Positions 6,342 through 14,319 of a DNA stretch of 26,606 bases are shown here, in pieces. The position numbers were made by a program, and so were the translations under genes. The notes beneath the pieces are model-generated. The model worked only from the letters and a program-made list of their open reading frames with translations, was not told where the DNA came from and ran no database searches. Source of the DNA: Rikenellaceae bacterium (GTDB lineage: Bacteria; Bacteroidota; Bacteroidia; Bacteroidales; UBA932); assembly GCA_003513895.1 (NCBI GenBank), contig DOSU01000125.1, positions 1-26,606 on the forward strand, read 5' to 3'. The first letter of the stretch is position 1. Each line of letters starts with the position of its first letter.

Positions 6342-7426
6342 AATATTGTTCCTGAGTCAATTTCGAAAGAGCGGGTATCTCCGTTTATTGTGTCCAAAAT
6401 TGAATTTATTCTCACTTTGTTGCTATCTGTTATAAATATCTGACCAAAAAAATCAGACGCAACGAGTTTTAGTAAATATTCAACTCTTTGCATGTCCAAC
6501 TTATCAAAAACATCGTCGAGCAAAAGAACAGGAACCTTATTGTGCAGATCTTTGAAAATTGAAAACTGAGCAAGCTTGAGAGAAATTAGAAATGATTTTT
6601 GCTGGCCCTGAGAACCAATTTTCCTGATTGGATTTCCATTCATTGAAAATAACAAATCGTCCCTGTGAATGCCGGATGTTGTATATTTGAAAGCCCTGTC
6701 TCTTTCTATACATTTCTCAAGAAGTCCGGAAAGAGCACCCTGAGCAAGATCGGACTTATACTCTATTGAAATCTCCTCTCTTCCTCCGGAAAGCATTGAA
6801 TAGTATTTTGATACAAGAGGAGTTAAGCTCTCTACAAACTCTTTTCTGGCCAGATAAATATATCCTGCGTTGTGCGACAGTTGCTCCGAAAAGGCAGACA
6901 ACAAATCCTGTGAAATTGATGAGTTTTTAAGAAGTTTGTTTCTTTGAGAAAGCAGCTGGTTGTAGTTTTGCATTCTTCGCAAATACTCCCTGTCTGTTTG
7001 AGAGAGAATTGCATTCAAAAAACGTCTTCTTTCCTCTCCCGACTCATTAATAAGACAAGTGTCATAAGGAGATACCATTACAATTGGAATCAGACCAATA
7101 TGATCCGATAATCTGTGGTAGTTTTTCCCGTTTCTTTTTATGATTTTCTCTCCTTCTGAAGTAAGGGAAAGCGAAATCTTTTCTTCGGTTCCGTCTTCTT
7201 TCGAATAATCTCCATGAATAGCAGTGAGACTTTCGCCGTAACTTATAGTATATTGGTCTAAGTTTGAAAAATAACTTTTAGACATGGAGAGATAGTAGAT
7301 CGAATCCAAAAGATTGCTTTTCCCCGATCCGTTGACCCCAGTTATGCAATTTAATTTGGGTGAGAATTCAATTTTAGCTTCGTTGATGTTTTTGAAATTG
7401 AGTATTGATATTCTCTTTAAATACAT
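6338..7426 (-). CDS. recF: DNA replication and repair protein RecF
   Basis: 362 residues from the ATG at 7426 (MYLKRISILNFKN, the typical RecF beginning). In-frame TTG at 7447 and ATG at 7435 are possible, but the TTG lies inside the -7 promoter element. RecF is an SMC/ABC-type ATPase that helps load RecA at single-stranded gaps with RecO and RecR. Walker A is GVNGSGKSNLLD (residues 30-41), the ABC signature is near SQGQQKSFLISLKLA, and Walker B is VPVLLLDDVFDKLD close to the C-terminus; the GIHRDDL motif is also present. First gene of a four-gene minus-strand operon, divergent from the TPR gene. Confidence 0.95.
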   Translation of the reverse strand: MYLKRISILNFKNINEAKIEFSPKLNCITGVNGSGKSNLLDSIYYLSMSKSYFSNLDQYTISYGESLTAIHGDYSKEDGTEEKISLSLTSEGEKIIKRNGKNYHRLSDHIGLIPIVMVSPYDTCLINESGEERRRFLNAILSQTDREYLRRMQNYNQLLSQRNKLLKNSSISQDLLSAFSEQLSHNAGYIYLARKEFVESLTPLVSKYYSMLSGGREEISIEYKSDLAQGALSGLLEKCIERDRAFKYTTSGIHRDDLLFSMNGNPIRKIGSQGQQKSFLISLKLAQFSIFKDLHNKVPVLLLDDVFDKLDMQRVEYLLKLVASDFFGQIFITDSNKVRINSILDTINGDTRSFEIDSGTIL

Positions 7427-7444
7427 TTGTATCATATTAATGTA

Positions 7445-7452
7445 CAAAGTTA
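7445..7452 (-). promoter_or_regulatory. Candidate -7 element for the recF operon
   Basis: Read on the minus strand this is TAACTTTG, matching TAnnTTTG, and it ends 18 bp before the preferred recF ATG. No clear TTG is seen at the -33 distance. Its position argues against a start at 7447. Confidence 0.5.
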
Positions 7453-7472
7453 CTACTTTTATGAATTAAAAA

Positions 7473-7502
7473 TTTGAGATTAGACAAAATATTGTAATTT
7501 TG
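7473..7502 (+). promoter_or_regulatory. Promoter of the TPR-yebC unit
   Basis: TTTG at 7473-7476, an 18-bp spacer, then TAATTTTG at 7495-7502. The ATG lies 23 bp downstream. Divergent from the recF promoter. Confidence 0.65.
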
Positions 7503-7525
7503 CAACCTCCTTAAAAAAAGAAGAG

Positions 7526-8209
7526 ATGACAAAGAATACCCATCAACACGATCCTGAGCAGTCAGTGGAGCAGGCACTGAACAACACCGAACATTTCATT
7601 GAGAGGTACAAAAAACCACTCATTTATGGTGCTATTATTATTCTTGTAATTATTTCAGCAGGTTTTGCATACCAGCATCTTTATCGCAAACCTCTTATTC
7701 AAGAAGCTCTTGCTCAGTCATTTACCGCAGAACAGCACTTCCGTGCAGACTCATTTGCTCTTGCTCTCAATGGTGATGGCAATACACTTGGGTTTAAACA
7801 AATTATAGAAGAGTACGGTAATAAAGCCGGTGAAGCAATTTATTTCTATGCAGGCGTATCGGAACTTCAGCTTGGAAATTACCAGAGTGCTATAGATTAT
7901 CTTAAGAAATATGACGGCGACGACCTTGTGTTCCAAGCCCGTGCAATTTGCAATATAGGTGATGCCTATGCAGGTTTGCAAAACTATAAAGAGGCAGTGA
8001 ACCAATACGTTAAAGCTGCCAAACATGTGGATAATCCATTTGCAGCAGGCTACTTGCTTAAAGCAGGTATTATGTATGAAGAGCTTGGCGAAACAGCTAA
8101 GGCTCTGGAAATATACGAAGAGATAAAGGTCAAATATCCTCAGACTATCGAAGGATATGAAATCGACAAATACATTGCAAGAATTAAGCAATCTGTTCCT
8201 CAACAATAA
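7526..8209 (+). CDS. Membrane-anchored tetratricopeptide repeat protein
   Basis: 227 residues. A polar N-terminus of about 32 residues is followed by one membrane helix (about 33-50, LIYGAIIILVIISAGFAY) and then a mostly helical domain with TPR-like repeats, for example GNYQSAIDYLKKY, QNYKEAVNQYVKAAKH and GETAKALEIYEEIKVKYP. The single N-terminal anchor with few basic residues on the far side suggests the repeats face the periplasm, as in YfgM-type proteins that assist secreted proteins. The exact role is unknown. yebC begins 13 bp downstream, so the two are likely cotranscribed. Confidence 0.85.
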   Translation: MTKNTHQHDPEQSVEQALNNTEHFIERYKKPLIYGAIIILVIISAGFAYQHLYRKPLIQEALAQSFTAEQHFRADSFALALNGDGNTLGFKQIIEEYGNKAGEAIYFYAGVSELQLGNYQSAIDYLKKYDGDDLVFQARAICNIGDAYAGLQNYKEAVNQYVKAAKHVDNPFAAGYLLKAGIMYEELGETAKALEIYEEIKVKYPQTIEGYEIDKYIARIKQSVPQQ

Positions 8210-8222
8210 ATAATCATACAAG

Positions 8223-8939
8223 ATGGGAAGAGCATTTGAATTTCGTAAAGAGAGAAAATTTAAGCGCTGGGGCAACATGGCCAAAGTCTTTACAAGGCTG
8301 GGCAAGGAGATTTCGATGGCCGCCAAATCGGGCGGTATGGATCCCGACAACAACCCCCGCCTGAGAGCTCTCATTTCAACTGCCCGGTCCGAGAACATGC
8401 CCAAGGATAACATCGAACGGGCAATCAAAAGAGCAATTGAGAAAGATCATTCCGAATACAAAGAAATTGTATACGAAGGATATGGCCCTCATGGCATTGC
8501 TTTTTTAATTGAAACGGCTACAGACAATTCGACGAGAACCGTTGCAAATGTCCGCAGCTACTTTAACAAATTCGGAGGGTCACTCGGAACTTCCGGCAGT
8601 GTTGAGTTTATGTTTGAAAAAAAGTGTGTTTTCAAAATCAAGCCTGTAACTCCTGTTGATATTGAGGAACTTGAACTTGAACTGATTGATTTTGGAGCAG
8701 AAGAAGTTTTTCCCGATGACGATACAATAATGATATACGGTGCATTTGAATCATACGGCCATATTCAGAAGTTTATTGAAGAAAAGGGATTTGAATTAAT
8801 TTCCGGATCTTTTGAAAGAATTCCGAATGTTGAGTTAAAATCTCTAACAGAAGAACAGAAGGCAGAAGTAGATAAACTGATTGACAGATTCGACAACGAT
8901 GATGATGTGCAAAACTTGTATCACACCATGGCAAACTAA
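8223..8939 (+). CDS. yebC: YebC/PmpR family protein
   Basis: 238 residues, normal for the family. Characteristic motifs include GRAFEFRKERKFKRWGNMAK at the start (other phyla have a GHSKW-type opening), NPRLRALISTARSENMPKDN, and YEGYGPHGIAFLIE followed by TRTVANVRSYFNKFGG. YebC proteins were long annotated as transcriptional regulators; some members are now implicated in ribosome function at proline-rich stretches. Which applies here cannot be decided from sequence. Cotranscribed with the TPR gene upstream and closed by the terminator at 8963-8996. Confidence 0.93.
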   Translation: MGRAFEFRKERKFKRWGNMAKVFTRLGKEISMAAKSGGMDPDNNPRLRALISTARSENMPKDNIERAIKRAIEKDHSEYKEIVYEGYGPHGIAFLIETATDNSTRTVANVRSYFNKFGGSLGTSGSVEFMFEKKCVFKIKPVTPVDIEELELELIDFGAEEVFPDDDTIMIYGAFESYGHIQKFIEEKGFELISGSFERIPNVELKSLTEEQKAEVDKLIDRFDNDDDVQNLYHTMAN

Positions 8940-8962
8940 GCAGTTATAAATAATTGACATAG

Positions 8963-8996
8963 AAAAGTGATTGAAAATTCAGTCACTTTTTTTTTG
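8963..8996 (+). terminator. Intrinsic terminator after yebC
   Basis: AAAAGTGA (8963-8970) pairs with TCACTTTT (8983-8990), followed by an uninterrupted T run to 8995. Inner bases can extend the stem. The end of its T tract also supplies the -33 TTTG of the next promoter. Confidence 0.8.
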
Positions 8997-9024
8997 ATAT
9001 GCATTTAATAAATTCATACCTTTG
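8993..9024 (+). promoter_or_regulatory. Promoter of the methylmalonyl-CoA decarboxylase operon
   Basis: TTTG at 8993-8996, a 20-bp spacer, then TACCTTTG at 9017-9024, a full match to the Bacteroidota consensus. The leader to the ATG at 9070 is about 40 bases; I see no riboswitch-like structure in it. Confidence 0.7.
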
Positions 9025-9069
9025 TGGGATGTTTACTTATGATTTATAATCAACTAATTACAATTTGTT

Positions 9070-9489
9070 ATGAAACTGTCGCATATAGAGCACATAGGTA
9101 TTGCTGTTAAATCATTGGAAACCGCCATCCCTTTTTATGAGGAGATGCTTGGTTTAAAATGCTACGCAGTAGAGGAGGTTGCCGAACAAAAAGTTAAAAC
9201 GGCTTTCTTTAAAGTTGGCCAAACCAAAATTGAACTTCTGGAAAGTACCGACCCCGAAGGGCCGATCGGTAAATTTATTGAAAACAAGGGTGAGGGTGTA
9301 CATCATATGGCATTTGCTACAGAAGAAGGATTGCAAAAATCACTCGACGAGATTGGGAGTAAAGGAGTAAGGTTAATCGATAAGGAGCCAAGAAAAGGTG
9401 CTGAGGGTCTTAATATTGCGTTTCTTCATCCGAAATCGACAATTGGAGTTTTAATGGAACTTTGCGAAAACCCAAACAAGAACAACTGA
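9070..9489 (+). CDS. mce: Methylmalonyl-CoA epimerase
   Basis: 139 residues, a vicinal-oxygen-chelate protein. It interconverts (R)- and (S)-methylmalonyl-CoA, linking the B12-dependent mutase to the decarboxylase. It begins with the family motif IEHIGIAVKSLE, with metal ligand H8. Likely further ligands are Q40 in AEQKVKTAF, one of the histidines in GVHHMAF (H78/H79), and E130 in VLMELCE. It is the first gene of the operon and ends 25 bp before the decarboxylase alpha subunit, which strongly supports this epimerase over other VOC enzymes. The mutase itself is not in the window. Confidence 0.93.
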   Translation: MKLSHIEHIGIAVKSLETAIPFYEEMLGLKCYAVEEVAEQKVKTAFFKVGQTKIELLESTDPEGPIGKFIENKGEGVHHMAFATEEGLQKSLDEIGSKGVRLIDKEPRKGAEGLNIAFLHPKSTIGVLMELCENPNKNN

Positions 9490-9514
9490 TAATTCAATTT
9501 AAATAAATATTAAA

Positions 9515-11068
9515 ATGAGCCAACAACTTGAACAGGTAAAAGCACTGATTCAGCTTCGCGATAAGGCGCGATTGGGAGGCGGTCAAAAGAGAATTGACTC
9601 TCAACACCAAAAAGGTAAATACACTGCCCGTGAAAGGCTGGCAATGTTGCTAGACGAAGGCAGCTTTGAAGAATTTGACATGTTTGTAACACACCGTTGT
9701 ACAAATTTCGGGATGGAAAAAGAGACATTTCTGGGTGATGGTGTTGTAACAGGATACGGAACAATAGACGGTCGTCTTGTTTATGTCTTTGCACAGGATT
9801 TCACTGTTTTCGGAGGATCTCTTTCCGAAAGCTTTGCTATGAAAATATGCAAAATTATGGATCAGGCCATGAAAATGGGTGCTCCGGTTATAGGAATAAA
9901 CGACTCAGGCGGAGCTCGTATTCAGGAAGGGGTAAATGCCCTTGCAGGATATGCCGAGATATTCCAGCGCAACATTCTGGCATCAGGAGTGATCCCCCAG
10001 ATCTCAGGAATTTTCGGTCCATGTGCAGGAGGTGCGGTTTACTCCCCTGCCCTTACAGACTTTAACATCATGACAAAGGGAACAAGCTATATGTTCCTTA
10101 CAGGCCCTAAAGTTGTTAAAACCGTTACAGGAGAAGATGTTACACAGGAACAACTTGGTGGTGCATCTGTTCATGCCTCTAAAAGCGGTGTTGCCCACTT
10201 TGCAGTTGAAAACGAAGAGGATGGAATAAGAGTAATCAGAGATCTCCTCAGCTACCTGCCTCAAAATAATCTTGAAGAGGCTCCTGCAATGCATACAAAC
10301 GATCCAATTGACAGGCTTGACGATTCACTGAACGAAATTATACCGGACAGTCCTAACAAACCATACGATATGTATGAAGTAATTGGATCAATTGTAGACG
10401 ACGGAAGATTTCTTGAAGTTCACAAAGATTATGCACCAAATATTATTGTTGGATTTGCCCGTTTTAACGGAAATTCTGTAGGCATAGTGGCAAATCAGCC
10501 GAAAGTGCTTGCAGGCGTGCTTGATATAAACTCATCAAGAAAAGCTGCAAGATTTGTTCGTTTTTGCGACGCTTTTAATATTCCTTTGGTTACCCTGGTG
10601 GATGTTCCAGGATTTTTACCGGGTACTCAGCAAGAGTACGGCGGGATCATACTTCACGGCGCCAAGCTTCTTTATGCATACGGCGAAGCAACTGTTCCAA
10701 AAGTTACAATTACACTTCGTAAATCATATGGCGGAGCATATTGCGTAATGAGCAGCAAACACCTTCGCGGAGATATCAACTATGCATGGCCAACAGCCGA
10801 AATTGCTGTTATGGGTCCTTCCGGCGCAATTGAAGTACTTTACGGCAAAGAGGTTGCAGCATCTGAAAATCCTGTGGCATTGGCTGCCCAAAAAGAGAAT
10901 GAATACAGGGATGCTTTTGCAAATCCTTTTAATGCAGCTCGCTACGGCTATATCGATGATGTAATTGAACCTAGAAACACTCGTTTCAGAATTATCAGAT
11001 CTCTGCAACAACTTGCAACAAAAAAAGTCACAAATCCGGCCAAGAAGCATGACAACCTGCCTCTATAA
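9515..11068 (+). CDS. mmdA: Methylmalonyl-CoA decarboxylase alpha subunit (carboxyltransferase)
   Basis: 517 residues, close to MmdA of Veillonella and to propionyl-CoA carboxylase beta chains, which share the fold. It moves the carboxyl group from methylmalonyl-CoA to biotin on the carrier subunit, releasing propionyl-CoA. Motifs: YTARERLAMLLDEGSFEE near the start, NDSGGARIQEGV, the oxyanion loop GPCAGGAVYSPAL in the N-terminal crotonase-like domain, and LVDVPGFLPGTQQEYGGII with GGAYCVMSSKHLRGD in the C-terminal one. Because the carrier and membrane beta subunit follow and no biotin carboxylase gene is present, the decarboxylase reading is preferred over acyl-CoA carboxylase. Gaps to neighbours are 25 and 18 bp. 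Confidence 0.92.
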   Translation: MSQQLEQVKALIQLRDKARLGGGQKRIDSQHQKGKYTARERLAMLLDEGSFEEFDMFVTHRCTNFGMEKETFLGDGVVTGYGTIDGRLVYVFAQDFTVFGGSLSESFAMKICKIMDQAMKMGAPVIGINDSGGARIQEGVNALAGYAEIFQRNILASGVIPQISGIFGPCAGGAVYSPALTDFNIMTKGTSYMFLTGPKVVKTVTGEDVTQEQLGGASVHASKSGVAHFAVENEEDGIRVIRDLLSYLPQNNLEEAPAMHTNDPIDRLDDSLNEIIPDSPNKPYDMYEVIGSIVDDGRFLEVHKDYAPNIIVGFARFNGNSVGIVANQPKVLAGVLDINSSRKAARFVRFCDAFNIPLVTLVDVPGFLPGTQQEYGGIILHGAKLLYAYGEATVPKVTITLRKSYGGAYCVMSSKHLRGDINYAWPTAEIAVMGPSGAIEVLYGKEVAASENPVALAAQKENEYRDAFANPFNAARYGYIDDVIEPRNTRFRIIRSLQQLATKKVTNPAKKHDNLPL

Positions 11069-11086
11069 TTATTAAACAACAACAAT

Positions 11087-11992
11087 ATGAAGAAATTATT
11101 AAAAATATTTTTGTTGCTGGGATTTTTGGTAGCCGGGCCAGGGCTTAATGCACAAAGTCAGACCGATATGCGTTTGAATGAGTTACTCGTTACAAATACA
11201 GACGATTTCGAAGACGATTATGGACACAAAAGCGGATGGATAGAATTGTTCAATTCATCATATGGTACTGTAAACATTGGAGGCTGCTACTTCACAAATG
11301 ATTCCGCCAACCTGACCAAATATGTAATTCCCAAGGCCGATGTTCTAACGAAAATCAGTCCAAGGCAACACATTTTATTCTGGGCAGACAATCAGCCATT
11401 TAGGGGTACATTCCATATAAATTTCACTTTGGAGGATTCCAAAGAGATAATTTTTGTAGCATCAGATGGTCAAACGATAATTGACAGAATCGCGATTCCT
11501 CACGAGAAGCTGGATTCTAATGTTTCCTATGGCCGTTTGGAAGACGGATTAGGCAGTCTTGACGGAACCAATGGATGGCAGGTTATGGACAGAACCTCTC
11601 CAAGCACAAATAACACAGGAGTGGATAAAGTACCCCCATCTGTTTTAATTAAGAAGATGGACCCTTACGGAGTAATTATGGCTGTTACAGCCATGTCTGT
11701 TGTTTTCCTCTCCCTGATTTTGCTTTATGTTATGTTTAAGAACATTGGTAAATACAATATAAAGAAGAGCAGAGAAAGATCGGAAGTTGCCTCGGCAATA
11801 ACCGGGAAACCTAAAGTTGCCAATGTATCTGCAGAAATCTATGCGGCAATTGCGACAGCACTTCATGCATACAATCAGGACAGTGAAACGCACGATATTG
11901 AAAATACGATTTTAACGATCAATAAAGTAACAAGAAATTACTCACCCTGGAGTTCAAAAATTTACACACTTCGTGAAACTCCTCATAAATAA
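11087..11992 (+). CDS. Lamin-tail domain fused to OadG/MmdD-like delta subunit
   Basis: 301 residues. An N-terminal signal sequence (residues 1-22, ending near LNAQSQ) precedes a beta-rich region at about 27-172 that looks like a lamin-tail domain (RLNELLVTNTDDF, GWIELFNSS, INFTLEDSKEIIFVASDG, ISYGR-like VSYGRLEDG). One membrane helix lies at about 194-217. The cytosolic tail (218-301) contains SAEIYAAIATALHAYNQD and ends with NYSPWSSKIYTL, the pattern of OadG/MmdD subunits. Known OadG proteins are about 80-120 residues with one helix and hold the pump together. Here an extra folded domain of about 150 residues would sit outside the membrane. Gene position between alpha and carrier subunits confirms membership in the complex. 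Confidence 0.85.
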   Translation: MKKLLKIFLLLGFLVAGPGLNAQSQTDMRLNELLVTNTDDFEDDYGHKSGWIELFNSSYGTVNIGGCYFTNDSANLTKYVIPKADVLTKISPRQHILFWADNQPFRGTFHINFTLEDSKEIIFVASDGQTIIDRIAIPHEKLDSNVSYGRLEDGLGSLDGTNGWQVMDRTSPSTNNTGVDKVPPSVLIKKMDPYGVIMAVTAMSVVFLSLILLYVMFKNIGKYNIKKSRERSEVASAITGKPKVANVSAEIYAAIATALHAYNQDSETHDIENTILTINKVTRNYSPWSSKIYTLRETPHK

Positions 11993-12006
11993 CAGCTCAA
12001 TAAGTT

Positions 12007-12447
12007 ATGAAAGAATACAAATTGAAGATTAATGGTAATGATTACAATGTAACTATTATCGATATTGAGGATACCATTGCAGAAGTTGAAGTAAATGGAA
12101 TTCCTTTCAAAGTTGAAATTGACAGACCGCTTAAAAAGCAGGCACCTGGAGTTCAAAGACCCGTGTCATCTGTAGGTCAGAATTCCGCACCTAAGCCTAC
12201 GGCATCTGTTAAGCCCCCTGTTGCTTCCGGCGAAGAAACAACAATTACCTCTCCACTTCCGGGAGTTATTCTGGAAGTAGTTGTCAAAGAAGGCGATGTT
12301 GTTAAGAAAGGACAAAAACTGATGGTTCTTGAAGCAATGAAAATGGAAAATGTCATTGAAGCCAGTGCAGATGGTAAAATCATCGGCATTAAAGCAAACA
12401 AAGGCGACTCGGTTTTAGAAGGAGCAACTCTTATAATTATTGGATAA
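12007..12447 (+). CDS. mmdC: Biotin carboxyl carrier subunit of methylmalonyl-CoA decarboxylase
   Basis: 146 residues. An N-terminal domain (MKEYKLKINGNDYNVTI to about 40) is followed by a Pro/Ala/Lys/Ser-rich flexible linker (about 41-76) and a biotinyl domain (78-146). The biotin attachment motif is EAMKMEN with K112; PLPGVILEVVVKEGDVVKKG precedes it, as in all lipoyl/biotinyl domains. The linker lets biotin shuttle the carboxyl group between the cytosolic alpha subunit and the membrane beta subunit. Starts 14 bp after the delta gene and ends 1 bp before the beta gene. Confidence 0.94.
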   Translation: MKEYKLKINGNDYNVTIIDIEDTIAEVEVNGIPFKVEIDRPLKKQAPGVQRPVSSVGQNSAPKPTASVKPPVASGEETTITSPLPGVILEVVVKEGDVVKKGQKLMVLEAMKMENVIEASADGKIIGIKANKGDSVLEGATLIIIG

Positions 12448-12448
12448 T

Positions 12449-13606
12449 ATGGATAAAGGTATTTTTTCACTACTAGCGGAGAATTTACAGCATTTTGTGC
12501 AATACACCGGATTTGCCAATGTTACATTTGGTCACATCATAATGATTTGTATTGGACTTCTGTTTGTTTATCTGGCTATCAAAAAAGAGTGGGAACCAAT
12601 GTTGTTGATTCCTATCGGATTTGGAATAGTTATTGGTAACATCCCTTTCTTTCCTGGTCTGCAGATTGGTGTTTACGAACAAGGCTCTGTCCTGAATATC
12701 CTTTATCAGGGAGTTATTCAGGGTTGGTACCCTCCTTTGATTTTCCTTGGGATTGGTGCTATGACAGACTTTTCGGCACTAATATCCAATCCCAAGTTGC
12801 TTCTCATTGGTGCTGCTGCTCAGTTTGGTATTTTTGGCGCATATGCTATTGCCCTGCTTATGGGATTTTCTCCATCTGATGCAGCTGCTATTGGTATAAT
12901 CGGAGGTGCCGACGGACCTACAGCAATCTTCCTTTCTTCAAGACTGGCTCCTAACCTGGTTGGCGCAATTGCAGTTTCTGCATACTCTTATATGGCTTTA
13001 GTTCCGGTTATTCAGCCACCGGTAATGAAGCTGCTTACAAACAGCAAGGAGAGACTAATTAGAATGAAGGCACCAAGAGCAGTATCTCAACTTGAAAAGA
13101 TTCTTTTTCCTATAATAGGCTTCCTTTTGACATGTTTTATAGTGCCATCGGGTCTTCCTCTTTTGGGTATGTTGTTCTTTGGAAACTTGCTTAAAGAGAG
13201 CGGCGTTACCCGCAGGTTAGCAGAAACAGCAAGGGGACCGCTAATCGATGTTATTACAATATTGATAGGCTTAACAGTTGGTGCATCAACTCAGGCAGAC
13301 AAATTTTTACAACTGACATCGATATATATCTTCATATTAGGAGCTGCATCTTTTGTTATCGCAACATCTACCGGAGTTCTGTTTGTTAAATTTTTCAACC
13401 TCTTCCTTAAAGAGGGAAACAAAATCAATCCGCTAATTGGAAATTCAGGTGTTTCAGCAGTTCCCGACTCAGCAAGAGTATCGAACAATGTTGGACTTGA
13501 ATATGACAAAACGAACTACCTGCTTATGCATGCAATGGGCCCTAATGTTGCAGGTGTTATTGGAAGTGCCGTAGCAGCTGGGATTTTGCTTGGATTTATG
13601 TCATAA
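12449..13606 (+). CDS. mmdB: Na+-pumping decarboxylase beta subunit (OadB/MmdB family)
   Basis: 385 residues from ATG 12449; an in-frame TTG at 12440 overlaps the upstream gene and is less likely. This polytopic membrane protein decarboxylates carboxybiotin and exports Na+. GIIGGADGPTAIF contains D155, matching the Na+-binding aspartate known as D203 in Klebsiella OadB. Y181 lies 26 residues on, as does Klebsiella Y229, and S373 in NVAGVIGSAVAAG would match the third functional residue, S382. Family length is normal for the methylmalonyl-CoA type. Last gene of the operon, 19 bp before a strong terminator. Confidence 0.95.
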   Translation: MDKGIFSLLAENLQHFVQYTGFANVTFGHIIMICIGLLFVYLAIKKEWEPMLLIPIGFGIVIGNIPFFPGLQIGVYEQGSVLNILYQGVIQGWYPPLIFLGIGAMTDFSALISNPKLLLIGAAAQFGIFGAYAIALLMGFSPSDAAAIGIIGGADGPTAIFLSSRLAPNLVGAIAVSAYSYMALVPVIQPPVMKLLTNSKERLIRMKAPRAVSQLEKILFPIIGFLLTCFIVPSGLPLLGMLFFGNLLKESGVTRRLAETARGPLIDVITILIGLTVGASTQADKFLQLTSIYIFILGAASFVIATSTGVLFVKFFNLFLKEGNKINPLIGNSGVSAVPDSARVSNNVGLEYDKTNYLLMHAMGPNVAGVIGSAVAAGILLGFMS

Positions 13607-13625
13607 ATACTATGTTTTTTTACTT

Positions 13626-13654
13626 AAAAAGCATCTCGAAAGAGATGCTTTTTT
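13626..13654 (+). terminator. Strong intrinsic terminator after the decarboxylase operon
   Basis: GCATCTC (13631-13637), a GAAA tetraloop, GAGATGC (13642-13648), flanked by AAAAA and a run of T. Only 11 bp separate its T run from the -7 element of the V-ATPase operon. Confidence 0.95.
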
Positions 13655-13665
13655 GTTTTTTTCCT

Positions 13666-13673
13666 TATCTTTG
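13666..13673 (+). promoter_or_regulatory. -7 element of the V-ATPase operon
   Basis: TATCTTTG, a perfect TAnnTTTG, 28 bp before the first ATG of the operon. The region where a -33 element should lie is the right arm and T tract of the preceding terminator; the best TTTG (13652-13655) is too close. Confidence 0.6.
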
Positions 13674-13701
13674 CTTTCATTGATTTTTTAAAAAACAGAG
13701 T

Positions 13702-14319
13702 ATGCAAAACAAGTTGCAGGAACTTACAGATAAACTGTATAATGAGGGTTTATCCAAAGGAAAACAAGAAGCCGAAGATTTGCTTGCGAAGGCAGGTAAA
13801 GAGGCTGCAGGAATTATTTCAAAAGCTAAGGAAGAGTATGCACAAATAATTTCCAAAGCGAACAAGGAGGCAGAGGACATAAGACTTAAAATGGAAATGG
13901 AGCTAAAAATGGCTTCAAAACAGAGTCTCACTGCCCTTAAGAACCAGATTGAGAATTCCATTATTGCAAGTGGTTTTAACAAGCCTATTTCCGAAGTAAC
14001 AGACAAATCTGATTTTATTAAAAGTTTAATTGAAACTGCAATTGCCTCTTTTAACCCAAAAGGTGGCGAATCTGTGTCTCTATCGCTGCTTTTACCCGAA
14101 AGCAAGAAAAGTGAGCTCGATTCTTTTTTAAAGAGCGATATCATAAGCAAACTTAAAGGCGGAATAACCATCGAATTCGACAAAAAAATCTCAAACGGAT
14201 TTAAAATCGGTCCGTTGGACGAAGGTTATCATATTAGCTTCACCGATAAAGACTTACAGCAATTATTCAGTGAGTATCTTAAACCAAAAACTCGCGAATT
14301 TTTATTTGCCGGAAAATAA
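13702..14319 (+). CDS. ntpE: V/A-type ATPase subunit E (peripheral stalk)
   Basis: 205 residues. The first about 95 residues are a long charged helix typical of the stator coiled coil (AEDLLAKAGKEAAGIISKAK and similar heptads); the rest is a mixed globular domain (about 110-205) that caps the catalytic head. Sequence similarity among E subunits is low, so the call rests on helix pattern, size and first position in a V-ATPase operon. The stop codon TAA shares its last base with the ATG of the next gene, indicating coupling. No separate G/H-type stalk partner is recognised in the operon. Confidence 0.8.
   Translation: MQNKLQELTDKLYNEGLSKGKQEAEDLLAKAGKEAAGIISKAKEEYAQIISKANKEAEDIRLKMEMELKMASKQSLTALKNQIENSIIASGFNKPISEVTDKSDFIKSLIETAIASFNPKGGESVSLSLLLPESKKSELDSFLKSDIISKLKGGITIEFDKKISNGFKIGPLDEGYHISFTDKDLQQLFSEYLKPKTREFLFAGK

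Noticed and set aside
7427..7447. Longer recF N-terminus starting at TTG 7447 or ATG 7435
   Set aside because: The TTG lies in a perfect -7 element, and MYLKRISILNFKN at 7426 is the usual RecF start.
7751..8428. Minus-strand open frame (225 codons) spanning the TPR-yebC junction
   Set aside because: It runs antisense across two well-supported genes and their gap, and its composition is that of a shadow frame.
9515..11068. Propionyl-CoA carboxylase beta chain rather than decarboxylase
   Set aside because: The same operon holds a membrane OadB-type beta subunit, an OadG-like subunit and a carrier, but no biotin carboxylase.
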